From contig NZ_JBDWAS010000008.1 in NCBI RefSeq assembly GCF_039978735.1, positions 3,109 through 67,108 on the forward strand: a stretch of DNA of 64,000 nucleotides, written 5' to 3'. This DNA is from Maricaulis sp039978735 (GTDB lineage Bacteria > Pseudomonadota > Alphaproteobacteria > Caulobacterales > Maricaulaceae). Below the pieces are notes generated by a model, which searched no databases, was not told the origin of the DNA, and saw only the letters and a program-made list of their open reading frames with translations. Within the stretch, counting starts at the first letter, position 1, and every line of letters starts with the position of its first letter. Below, one piece after another: positions 55,769 to 63,604 of the stretch. The position numbers were made by a program, and so were the translations under genes.

Positions 55769-55790
55769 AAGGCGTATTTATATGCGCCTT
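55769..55790. promoter_or_regulatory. Putative hicAB operator
   Basis: Imperfect palindrome aaggcgtattt/atatgcgcctt, 7 bp upstream of hicA. Read on the - strand it contains TATAAA, a possible -10 box. A likely HicB binding site; inferred. Confidence 0.5.
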
Positions 55791-55846
55791 CCCGGGTTGC
55801 GTCAATACGCTATTATCGGGCAAAGGAACTCAAAAACAACCAATGG

Positions 55847-57091
55847 TTATTGGCTCAGTGCCGCCTTCATCACATCCTTCATCGGCACGTCCGGATTGAC
55901 CAGATCGTCCAGGTCCGGCTTTGCGCGCTGGGCAATCATCATCTTGGCGGCCATGAAGCCGTGAGCGTCATTGACGCAGTCCGCCGCGATCAACACGCCG
56001 TCCTTTAGATGGAAGAGGGTGAAGTGACCGCCCGCCGGATCGGCCGGGCGGCGCTGCAGTGTCGTGTCCTGCTGGCCGATTACGCCGGCGGTCTGCAGTT
56101 TCAGCTCGAACTGGTCGGACCAGAACCAGGGCACTTCCGGTTTGGGGGCCGGTGTGCCGCAGATCGCCGCGGCAGCGTGTTTGGCCTGGTCGAGCGCATT
56201 GGGCACGGATTCCAGCCGGATCCGCGTGCCGGTCATCCAGTTCTCCTGTTCGGCACAATCCCCGATCGCGAAGATGGCAGGATCCGAGGTGCGGCATTCA
56301 CTGTCGACACCGATCCCGTTTCCTGTGGTCAGGCCCGCGGCGGAGGCCAATTCCTGGTTGGGCAGGACGCCGATGCCGACCAGCACGCTGTCGCAGGCGA
56401 TCTCGCGCCCGTCGGCCAGCAGCACCGCGCCGGCGCGCCCCTGGCTGCCCTCGATGGCCTCGACCTGGGCGGACAGTTCGACCGTCACCCCGCGCGAGCG
56501 GTGAGCGTCCAGATAGAAAGCTGACAATTCGGGCACGGCGACCCGCGCCAGCAGGCGGTCCATCGCCTCGATGACAACCGGTTCCGCGCCCAGCTTCTTC
56601 GCCACCGAGGCCGCTTCCAGACCGATATAGCCGCCGCCGACAATCGCGATGCGCTTGCCCGGCTGGAAATCGGCCTTCAGCGCGTCGATATCGGCAATGG
56701 TGCGCAGATAGCGCACGCCGTCGAGATCGGCGCCGGGCACGGGCAGGGGGCGCACACGCGATCCCGTGGCGATGACGAGATGGGTATAGGTCTCCGTCGT
56801 GCCGTCATCGAAGCTGACGGATTTTGCGTCCCGGTCGATCGCCGTCGCGGTAACGCCCAGGCGCAGTTCGACCTTCTGGTCAGCCCATACCTGCGGCGGC
56901 TGCAGCCACAGCCGGTCCTCGCCGATCTCGCCGGCCAGATAGGCCTTGGACAGGGGCGGGCGCTGATAGGGCGGGTGCGGTTCGCTGCCCGCCAGAACAA
57001 TGCGCCCGTCGAAACCGGACCGCCGCAGGCTCGCAGCACATTGCCCGCCGGCTTGGCCGGCCCCCAGAATGATCACCGTCGCATCCGTCAT
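55847..57091 (-). CDS. FAD/NAD(P)-dependent oxidoreductase (ferredoxin-reductase-like)
   Basis: Flavoprotein of the pyridine nucleotide-disulfide reductase family, closest in layout to ferredoxin/rubredoxin reductases of Rieske oxygenases and putidaredoxin reductase. The 414-residue protein has the FAD-binding GAGQAGGQCA (residues 10-19), THLVIATGSRVRPLP and the NAD-binding GGGYIGLEAASVAKKLG. A second FAD contact is in AIGDCAEQ. The redox-active CxxC disulfide is absent. The electron acceptor is not encoded beside it, so the role is open. A weak hairpin with a T-run on its 3' side (ccaat/attgg, 55836-55850) may end transcription. Confidence 0.88.
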   Translation of the reverse strand: MTDATVIILGAGQAGGQCAASLRRSGFDGRIVLAGSEPHPPYQRPPLSKAYLAGEIGEDRLWLQPPQVWADQKVELRLGVTATAIDRDAKSVSFDDGTTETYTHLVIATGSRVRPLPVPGADLDGVRYLRTIADIDALKADFQPGKRIAIVGGGYIGLEAASVAKKLGAEPVVIEAMDRLLARVAVPELSAFYLDAHRSRGVTVELSAQVEAIEGSQGRAGAVLLADGREIACDSVLVGIGVLPNQELASAAGLTTGNGIGVDSECRTSDPAIFAIGDCAEQENWMTGTRIRLESVPNALDQAKHAAAAICGTPAPKPEVPWFWSDQFELKLQTAGVIGQQDTTLQRRPADPAGGHFTLFHLKDGVLIAADCVNDAHGFMAAKMMIAQRAKPDLDDLVNPDVPMKDVMKAALSQ

Positions 57092-57259
57092 GCTCTATCG
57101 ATCCCCGTCGTGACTTGTTGTCGTCTTTTGCCTGTCTGCGACACAATGGCGCGTCGCTGTACGATGTGCGAGTGCAAACTTGGCCATGCAAGCCTGAAGC
57201 TGCGCCCCGGGCCTTGCCCCCTCCGCCGATTGCGGTAGTTACCGCGCAGCGGAGGTTCC

Positions 57260-58285
57260 ATGGCCTACCATACGAGTATCACCAGTCGCGCCGTTTCCAA
57301 CTGGCTGCTCATCGTCGCCCTGATGGTCGTCGGCATGATCATTGTCGGCGGCACGACCCGCCTGACCGACAGTGGCCTGTCGATCACCGAATGGAAGCCG
57401 ATCTCCGGCGCCATCCCGCCGCTCACCCAGTCCGACTGGGAAGAGGAATTCCGCCTCTACCAGCGCACCACCGAATTCCAGGAACAGAATTCCGCCATGA
57501 CGCTGGCGGAGTTCGAATTCATTTTCTGGTGGGAGTGGGGGCATCGCCAGCTGGGCCGCCTGATCGGCCTCGTCTTCGCCGTGCCCTTCGTCTTCTTCTG
57601 GCTGCGGGGCCATCTCAGCGCCCGGCTCAAGCCGCGCCTCTTCCTGCTTTTGTGTATGGGCGGCGCCCAGGGCGCGATCGGCTGGTGGATGGTCGCCAGC
57701 GGGCTGGTCGACCGGCTGGATGTCAGCCAGTATCGGCTCGCCACGCATCTGGGCATGGCCTTCATCATCCTGGGCTATTCGGTCTGGCTATCGCTGGAAG
57801 CGCGGTTCGGGCCGCCGCCCCTGCGCCGCGGCACGCTGGCCGGCGTGTCCTTTGCCCTTCTCGGCCTGGTCTTCCTGCAAATCATACTGGGCGCCTTCGT
57901 GGCCGGGCTGGATGCGGGCCGCATCTACAACACCTGGCCGCTGATGAATGGCGATCTGGTCCCGGAGGGCTATCTGGGCGGGATGAGTTTCTTCCCGGCG
58001 GTCTTCGAGAGCCATGCGGCGGTGCAGATGCATCACCGCTGGACAGGCTATCTCGTGGCACTGGCGGTCTTCGCCTATTCGGTGACGATCTGGCGTGAAC
58101 CGCGCGTGTCGCTGAAACCCTTCATGGTGATCCTGCCGGCCCTGGTCGTCGGCCAGATCGCCCTGGGCATCGCCGCACTGCTGGCGGTCGTGCCCCTGGG
58201 CCTGTCGCTGGCGCACCAGCTGGGCGCGGTCCTGCTCTTCCTTGCAACACTGTGCGCCGCTTGGACTGCGCGGCGGGCTGCTTAG
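57260..58285 (+). CDS. ctaA: Heme A synthase (CtaA/Cox15)
   Basis: Oxidises the heme O methyl group to make heme A for cytochrome oxidase; inner membrane. The 341-residue protein has eight predicted membrane segments and conserved heme-ligand histidines in EWGHRQLGRLIG, RLATHLGMAF, MHHRWTGYLVAL and LAHQLGAVLLFL. GGTTRLTDSGLSITEWKP and AGRIYNTWPLMNGDLVPE are strong family signatures. Alphaproteobacterial long type without Cys pairs. It is divergent from the flavoprotein; the next gene is convergent. Confidence 0.95.
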   Translation: MAYHTSITSRAVSNWLLIVALMVVGMIIVGGTTRLTDSGLSITEWKPISGAIPPLTQSDWEEEFRLYQRTTEFQEQNSAMTLAEFEFIFWWEWGHRQLGRLIGLVFAVPFVFFWLRGHLSARLKPRLFLLLCMGGAQGAIGWWMVASGLVDRLDVSQYRLATHLGMAFIILGYSVWLSLEARFGPPPLRRGTLAGVSFALLGLVFLQIILGAFVAGLDAGRIYNTWPLMNGDLVPEGYLGGMSFFPAVFESHAAVQMHHRWTGYLVALAVFAYSVTIWREPRVSLKPFMVILPALVVGQIALGIAALLAVVPLGLSLAHQLGAVLLFLATLCAAWTARRAA

Positions 58286-59406
58286 CCCGCCTCGTTGTCG
58301 CCTGAGCCGCCGACCGGATTGCTGCCGGTGATCACGGCGCGCGAGAAGGCGTCGCGGGAGATCACTTTCACGCGCTGGTCGGCCTGATCGAAGATCGACA
58401 GCATGCCGTTGGAATAGGCGGTGAAACCGTAATCGGCCGGCGACACGGCGATCGCACCCGGACGGCCGATGCCCGGTGTGGACAGGCCGTCGACGACATC
58501 GATCGCATCGCGCTCTTCCAGCGTGCGGGCATCGAAGCTGCGCACGGTCTCGCCGGCCCCGTCGGTGGCCAGCAGCAGGCGCGTGCCGGAGAACTCGCCC
58601 ACCGCGATGCCGGAGGCGGGGATGTTGGCCTCGGCCAGAACCGCGCCCTCGGACGACAGGCGGGTCACGCCGGCAGCGGGGCTGGCGGTATAGATATCGC
58701 CATCGAACACGGCACACTGGCGCGCCGGGGCGGGCAGCGGAAAGCTGCGCATCTCTTCCACCGACAGCGTGTCGCCGCCGGCATCACGGACGCGCCAGAC
58801 ATTTGCCGTGGCGCCGGTTTCCAGAACCACAAGTTCGACAAATCCGGCGCCTTCACGCAGCAGGCACAGACCGGCCACACCGCCATCCGTACCGGTTTCG
58901 GCCAGCGGCAGGTCGAGCACCTGGGTACCGTTGCGCACGATGGCATAGCCGAACACGGCGCCATTGTCGGGCGAGGCACCGAAGACCAGCGGCAGGTCTT
59001 CCCCGCGCAGCTGGAAGTCCGGAGCGGTCGCCAGACCGGTCAGGCGCGCACCGGCATGCCGCCGCTGCAGCTCACCGTCCAGATTGAAGATGTCCAGACC
59101 GCCTTCACGCGGCGCCGAGATCACCAGGCCGAGCGAGGGGGCATCGCCATCCGGCAGGAAGGCGAGGGCGCTGGCGCCGCCTTCCACGCCGGTGAACGCC
59201 GCCGTGACCAGCACTTCCAGCGTCTCCGGACCGGTCGCCGCATCCGGCGTTTCGGCTGCGTCCTCTCCCGTCTGGCCGCAGGCGGCCAGTGCCAGCAGGC
59301 TTGTGCCTAGAGCGAGCGCCCGGACCAGGGACCGCGCACCGCGAAGGTGCGGCCGGGATTGCGCTGAATGTTGAAAAACAGGGTCGAACCGTCGGGACTG
59401 AAGCAT
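58282..59406 (-). CDS. Lipoprotein, phytase-like beta-propeller
   Basis: Predicted periplasmic lipoprotein. A lipobox (LLALAACGQ) follows a long N-terminal stretch, so the start is uncertain (ATG at 59415 or 59406); either start overlaps the 3' end of the phoX-like gene by about 100 nt. After the Cys a ~300-residue region resembles beta-propeller phytase repeats: LGLVISAPREGGLDIFNLDGEL, GVFGYAIVRNG-like AVFGYAIVRNG, and GVAGLCLLREGAGFVELVVLE. It is shorter than classic phytases and lacks obvious Ca-ligand clusters. It pairs with the phosphatase upstream. Its 3' end overlaps that of ctaA by 4 nt. Confidence 0.6.
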   Translation of the reverse strand: MLQSRRFDPVFQHSAQSRPHLRGARSLVRALALGTSLLALAACGQTGEDAAETPDAATGPETLEVLVTAAFTGVEGGASALAFLPDGDAPSLGLVISAPREGGLDIFNLDGELQRRHAGARLTGLATAPDFQLRGEDLPLVFGASPDNGAVFGYAIVRNGTQVLDLPLAETGTDGGVAGLCLLREGAGFVELVVLETGATANVWRVRDAGGDTLSVEEMRSFPLPAPARQCAVFDGDIYTASPAAGVTRLSSEGAVLAEANIPASGIAVGEFSGTRLLLATDGAGETVRSFDARTLEERDAIDVVDGLSTPGIGRPGAIAVSPADYGFTAYSNGMLSIFDQADQRVKVISRDAFSRAVITGSNPVGGSGDNEAG

Positions 59407-60722
59407 GGACCACAAATCTCGCTTTTCTCGCCGAGCGCGTCGGCATCGGCATTCCGGCCGATCGTATACACGCGGCCCTCGGGCGTCACGCCGCGGATGT
59501 ACTGATCCTCATCGCCGTCTTCCACGACAATGAGATCACCCCAGGGCGCCACACAGACGTTGTCGCATTTCTCCATCACGCGTGCATCGTCCGATTGCAC
59601 GAAGAGCTGCAGGCGGCCGGGCTGTTCGGATTCGCGGTCCGTGCCCTCGAACGGGCTCGGCTGGTAGCGGAAGATCTGGCCGATCCGTTCCGGACCGCCA
59701 TCGGTGCAGGCGAAATAGCATTCATTCTCGCCCCACCACAGGCCTTCGCCGCGGGTGAACATGGCCGCGCCATCGGCATGGCCGCGCTCGGCGAGGTCAT
59801 TGTCCGGGTTCTCGACATCGGCAAGATCGACCCACTCCACCTCGAGCCAGTCGCCCACCGGCAGGCTGTTGCCCGTCCAGTTGCGCGTATCCAGACCCGG
59901 CTGGCCACGCACGGCCAGCGCCTGCAGCCGTCCGCCGCGCGCCAGCTCGCCCGGCACGTCCGGGATATAGCGGTAGAACAGCGCCAGGCCCCGGCGGTCC
60001 TCGGTCTCGTAGACGCAGCCCGAAGCCGGGTCGACGGCAATCGCCTCGTGCCGGAAACGGCCCATGTCGATGATTGGCACCGGCGTCACCAGGCCCGTCG
60101 CATCCGCGGGCACTTCGAAACAATAGCCATGATCGACCTGGGCATCGCCGCCGGCCTGCCACTCGGTCTCCTCGCAGGTGATCCAGCTGCCCCAGGGCGT
60201 CGGCCCGCCCGCGCAGTTATTGATCGTGCCGGCCAGCGACATGTATTGCTCGGTCACCTCCAGGGTTTCCGGATCGACGACCAGGTGGCTGGTTCCGCCC
60301 AGATGCGGGGCGCCGTCATCGGTCCAGTCATGCACCTTGTCGCGGTCAATCAGGTCGAGTCCGGCTGCATCGGGTCCGAAGGCCGACTTCTCGATCTCGT
60401 CCGGATTGAGTTCGTGATTGCGCACCAGAACCCATTTGCCGTCCGCGCGGGTGAAACAGGCCATGCCGTCGAAATCGCCCGGTGCGATCAGACCATCGGT
60501 CATCGCATCGCCGACGGTGGAGATGACCTCATAGGTGAAGCCTTCGGGCAGATCGAACAGGCCGGCCGGATCGGCCACCAGCTCGCCATAGCCCTCGACC
60601 TGGTTCAGCCAGGGCTGGGTGACCCCGTCGGCCCGCGCACAGCCGGCCAGCGCCGGCAGTCCGGCGAAGGCGACGGAGGTCGCTGTGGCGGATTTCAGGA
60701 AATTGCGGCGGGACAGGGACAT
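59307..60722 (-). CDS. PhoX-family phosphatase (DUF839), Tat-exported
   Basis: Predicted calcium/iron-dependent alkaline phosphatase-like enzyme. The ATG at 60722 (GGAG 8 nt upstream) gives a Tat signal with the twin-arginine motif SRRNFLK (residues 4-10) and a hydrophobic core ending in AGCA. The mature ~440-residue domain shows GDFDGMACF, WVLVRNHELNP, NNCAGGPTPWGSWITCEETE, FRHEAIAVDPASGCVYETED, WWGENECYFACTDGG, DNVCVAPWGDL and CGPCFSPDGSTLFFNIQ, all PhoX/DUF839 elements. Role: extracellular phosphate scavenging. The lipoprotein gene overlaps its 3' end. Confidence 0.88.
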   Translation of the reverse strand: MSLSRRNFLKSATATSVAFAGLPALAGCARADGVTQPWLNQVEGYGELVADPAGLFDLPEGFTYEVISTVGDAMTDGLIAPGDFDGMACFTRADGKWVLVRNHELNPDEIEKSAFGPDAAGLDLIDRDKVHDWTDDGAPHLGGTSHLVVDPETLEVTEQYMSLAGTINNCAGGPTPWGSWITCEETEWQAGGDAQVDHGYCFEVPADATGLVTPVPIIDMGRFRHEAIAVDPASGCVYETEDRRGLALFYRYIPDVPGELARGGRLQALAVRGQPGLDTRNWTGNSLPVGDWLEVEWVDLADVENPDNDLAERGHADGAAMFTRGEGLWWGENECYFACTDGGPERIGQIFRYQPSPFEGTDRESEQPGRLQLFVQSDDARVMEKCDNVCVAPWGDLIVVEDGDEDQYIRGVTPEGRVYTIGRNADADALGEKSEICGPCFSPDGSTLFFNIQRNPGRTFAVRGPWSGRSL

Positions 60723-60869
60723 CGAACAACTCCGGGCGTTCAGGGGAGGGTGTAATTTAGTGTGGCAATACAACGGGTTCACGACGGAAAAATGACGTAC
60801 GCGATATATGTGGTATTATTTGACCGTATACGCAGGTGTATAAAATTCAACGCGGAATTCCGCCGAGGC

Positions 60870-60898
60870 TTGACCGGTTCGAATTTCACCTCTAAACG
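60870..60898 (+). promoter_or_regulatory. Candidate promoter of rplM-rpsI
   Basis: A -35-like TTGACC (60870-60875), a 17-bp spacer and a -10-like TAAACG (60893-60898) precede the rplM ATG by about 48 bp. TTGAC-type -35 elements are usual in alphaproteobacterial housekeeping promoters. No start site was measured. Confidence 0.5.
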
Positions 60899-60946
60899 GC
60901 GCGCTCGAATTCAAACCGGGGCCAACCGGCCAAAGGCGAGAGAGTT

Positions 60947-61411
60947 ATGAAGACCTATTCCGTGAAACCGGCGGATGTCGAGAAGAAGTGGGTCGTGATC
61001 GATGCAGAAGGCGCCGTTGTCGGCCGTCTGGCTGCCTACATCGCGACGCGTCTTCGCGGCAAGCACCGTCCGGACTACACCCCGCATGTCGACATGGGCG
61101 ACAATGTGATCGTCGTGAATGCCGAGAAGGTCGTGTTCACCGGCCGCAAGCGCGACAACAAGCGCTATTACTGGCACACCGGTCACCCCGGCGGCATCAA
61201 GGAAACCAGCCCGGCAAAGCTGCTGGACGGCCGTTTCCCGGAGCGTGTCGTCGAGAAGGCCGTGCTGCGCATGTTGCCGAAAGACAGCCCGCTGGCACGT
61301 CAGCAGTTCTCGAACCTGCGCGTTTACGCCGGTGCCGACCACAAGCACGAGGCCCAGCAGCCGGAAGTGGTCGACTTCAAGTCCATGAACACCAAGAATA
61401 CGCGAGGCTGA
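60947..61411 (+). CDS. rplM: 50S ribosomal protein L13
   Basis: Large-subunit ribosomal protein, 154 residues. It shows KTYSVKPADVEKKWVVIDAEGAVVGRLA (N-terminal family pattern), GKHRPDYTPHVDMGDNVIVVNAEKVVFTGRK and YYWHTGHPGG. A GAGAG ribosome site lies before the ATG. It is followed 1 nt later by rpsI, the conserved pair. Confidence 0.97.
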   Translation: MKTYSVKPADVEKKWVVIDAEGAVVGRLAAYIATRLRGKHRPDYTPHVDMGDNVIVVNAEKVVFTGRKRDNKRYYWHTGHPGGIKETSPAKLLDGRFPERVVEKAVLRMLPKDSPLARQQFSNLRVYAGADHKHEAQQPEVVDFKSMNTKNTRG

Positions 61412-61412
61412 T

Positions 61413-61910
61413 ATGAGTGACGAAGCCCGCTCGCTCGAAGACCTGAAAGACGTCATGAAGGACGCCGATACCGGCGCCGTCGCGACTGAAGAGTCTGTCC
61501 CGGCCGAGCCCAAGATCGACGAACACGGCCGCGCCTACGCGACCGGCAAGCGCAAGAACGCGGTCGCCCGCGTCTGGATCAAGCGCGGCAATGGCAAGAT
61601 CACTGTGAACGGCAAGGACCAGGAACAGTATTTCGCCCGCCCGGTTCTGCGCATGCTGCTGCAACAGCCGCTGGAAACCGCCGAGCGCAAGGACGAGTTC
61701 GACATTGTCGCCACCGTCGTCGGCGGCGGCCTGTCCGGTCAGGCCGGTGCCGTGCGTCACGGCATCTCCAAGGCGCTGACCCTGTTCGAACCGGGCCTGC
61801 GCCCGGTGCTCAAGGCCAATGGCTTCCTCACCCGCGACAGCCGCGTGGTCGAGCGTAAGAAGTACGGCCGCAAGAAGGCCCGCCGCAGCTTCCAGTTCTC
61901 GAAGCGCTAA
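61413..61910 (+). CDS. rpsI: 30S ribosomal protein S9
   Basis: Small-subunit protein that contacts the P-site tRNA. The 165-residue protein has an N-terminal extension of about 40 residues (acidic, SDEARSLEDLKDVMKDADTG) before the S9 core. YATGKRKNAVARVWIKRGNGKITVN starts the core, and SRVVERKKYGRKKARRSFQFSKR forms the basic tail that reaches the P site. The extension is common in alphaproteobacteria. Confidence 0.97.
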   Translation: MSDEARSLEDLKDVMKDADTGAVATEESVPAEPKIDEHGRAYATGKRKNAVARVWIKRGNGKITVNGKDQEQYFARPVLRMLLQQPLETAERKDEFDIVATVVGGGLSGQAGAVRHGISKALTLFEPGLRPVLKANGFLTRDSRVVERKKYGRKKARRSFQFSKR

Positions 61911-61939
61911 GGGTTTTCGGAGCGATCCGATTTCACGAA

Positions 61940-61972
61940 ACGGGCGGTGCCGCTGGCGCCGCCCGTTTTTTT
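61940..61972 (+). terminator. Intrinsic terminator after rpsI
   Basis: A GC-rich stem acgggcgg...ccgcccgt, loop around tgccgctggcg, is followed by a run of seven T (61966-61972), 30 nt past the rpsI stop. Confidence 0.88.
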
Positions 61973-61993
61973 ATTGCGGCTCCTGTTTCGGGC

Positions 61994-62890
61994 CTACCGC
62001 CACAGCTTGCCCAGCTCCTCGGCCAGTATGTCGTAGACCAGCCGGATCTTGCGGCTGGTATTGAGTTCGCGGTGGGTGACCAGCCAGACCGGCACCGGGA
62101 TGTGGGGCAGGGCCGGAAAGACCGGCTCCAGATCGGGATAGAAACCGATCATGTCACGCGTCACCACGCCGACGCCGAAGCCCTGGCGGATCAGGGCGAG
62201 ATAGGCCGGTCCGCTTTCCGAGGTGACACGGAAACTCTCCGGCGTGAGGTCGAGCCCCAACTCCCTCAGGAACTCCAGGATGCGTGGATCGCGCTCGAAG
62301 CCGACAAAGTCGAGCCGGCTGACCTCTTCCGCCGTTTGCGGCCGGCCTACCCGGTCGAGAAAGGCCGGCGCGGCATAAAGATGTGCGCTGGTCTCGCCCA
62401 GCAGGCGGGCGATCAGGTCGGGCTGGTCCGGACGCGCGTGCCGGATGGCGATATCGGCCTCGCGCTTGGTCAGGTCGCGCACCGTGTTCGAGGCGATGAT
62501 CTCGATCTGCAGTTTCGGCGCGATCGTGCGCAGGCGTTCCAGGGCGGTTGGCAGAAAATAGGTCGCCACCAGGTCGGTCGATGTGATCGAGACATAACCC
62601 TCCACGGAGTTGGCCTGGCCGGATGCCGTCAGCGAGATGCGCTGGGCGGCTTCGCCCATGGCGCGGACATGGTCGACCAGTTCCAGCGCCGCCCCGGTCG
62701 GCCGCATGCCGCGCGGGCCGCGCTCGAACAGGGTGACCCCCAGAGCCTCCTCCAGCGCGGTGATCTGGCGCGACAGGGTCGGCTGGGTCTGGCCCAGCGC
62801 GCGCGCCGCGGCGGAAAACGACCCTTCCTCCACCGTCGCCAGAAAGGCGCGGACCTGGTTCCAGTCAAAGGCGATACTCGTCCAGTTCAT
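61994..62890 (-). CDS. LysR-family transcriptional regulator
   Basis: 298-residue regulator. The winged helix-turn-helix (residues ~7-65) reads FDWNQVRAFLATVEEGSFSAAARALGQTQPTLSRQITALEEALGVTLFERG. The C-terminal periplasmic-binding-like effector domain shows VEGYVSITSTDLVATYFLP and ADIAIRHARPDQPDLIARLLGE. The start is the ATG at 62890; the open frame extends far upstream without family similarity. It is divergent from the methyltransferase gene, which it probably controls. Confidence 0.92.
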   Translation of the reverse strand: MNWTSIAFDWNQVRAFLATVEEGSFSAAARALGQTQPTLSRQITALEEALGVTLFERGPRGMRPTGAALELVDHVRAMGEAAQRISLTASGQANSVEGYVSITSTDLVATYFLPTALERLRTIAPKLQIEIIASNTVRDLTKREADIAIRHARPDQPDLIARLLGETSAHLYAAPAFLDRVGRPQTAEEVSRLDFVGFERDPRILEFLRELGLDLTPESFRVTSESGPAYLALIRQGFGVGVVTRDMIGFYPDLEPVFPALPHIPVPVWLVTHRELNTSRKIRLVYDILAEELGKLWR

Positions 62891-62907
62891 CGGTTTTCGT
62901 ATATCAG

Positions 62908-62923
62908 CTGCAGGGATTTGCAG
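62908..62923. promoter_or_regulatory. Candidate LysR operator
   Basis: An interrupted palindrome ctgca-gggatt-tgcag lies in the 90-bp divergent region between the LysR and methyltransferase starts. LysR-type proteins bind interrupted dyads in such regions. Inferred. Confidence 0.4.
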
Positions 62924-62980
62924 ATTTATATCCGATTTGCGTATGGGTACATGGGGGCTGACAAACAGGGGATTGAATCG

Positions 62981-63604
62981 ATGGACCGCAACCGGCGCTT
63001 TTGGGACCGCACGGCGAAAAAATACTTCAAGGCGCCGATCGGCGACGAGGCGGCCTATGAGCACAAGCTGGAAAAGACGCGCGAATATCTCACCCCCGAC
63101 AGCGAGGTGCTGGAGTTCGGCTGCGGCACGGGCGGAACGGCCGTGCTGCACGCGCCGCACGTCAAGCATTACCTGGCCACCGATATTTCCGATGAGATGC
63201 TCAATTTCGGCCGTGAACGCGCCCGCGAGGCCGGTGTGCAGAACATCACTTTCCAGCGCGCGAATTTCGACGAGCTGGACGTGGCACCGGAAAGCTTTGA
63301 CGCCGTCCTCGGCCTGTCCATCATCCACCTGATGCAGGACCCCGATGCCGCCATCGCCCGTGCCTTCCGTCTTCTCAAGCCCGGCGGCGTCTTCGTCACC
63401 AGCACGGTGTGCATTGCCGACGGGCTGTGGTTCCTGGTGCCGATCATCCCGCTCATGCAGCTCTTCGGCCTGGCGCCGCATGTGAAATTCCTGTCGGCGC
63501 GCCGCCTTCGCAAAGCCATGGAGGCCGCCGGTTTCCAGATCGAATACGAATGGTGGCCCAAACGCTCCAAGGCCCTCTTCCTGATCTGCCGCAAGCCGGG
63601 GTAG
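62981..63604 (+). CDS. Class I SAM-dependent methyltransferase
   Basis: 207-residue methyltransferase of the UbiE/Methyltransf_11 type. The ATG at 62981 has AGGGG about 9 nt upstream; an in-frame ATG at 62951 is possible. Motif I is VLEFGCGTGGTAV (residues ~46-58), the acidic end of strand 2 is ATDISDEML, and motif II is FDAVLGLSIIHLM; motif III is LLKPGGVFVTSTV. The C-terminal part has a hydrophobic patch (LWFLVPIIPLMQLFGL), so a lipid or membrane-near substrate is possible. Substrate unknown. Confidence 0.88.
   Translation: MDRNRRFWDRTAKKYFKAPIGDEAAYEHKLEKTREYLTPDSEVLEFGCGTGGTAVLHAPHVKHYLATDISDEMLNFGRERAREAGVQNITFQRANFDELDVAPESFDAVLGLSIIHLMQDPDAAIARAFRLLKPGGVFVTSTVCIADGLWFLVPIIPLMQLFGLAPHVKFLSARRLRKAMEAAGFQIEYEWWPKRSKALFLICRKPG

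Noticed and set aside
62072..62950. 5' extension of the methyltransferase frame over the LysR gene
   Set aside because: Antisense to LysR; the family N-terminus begins at 62981.
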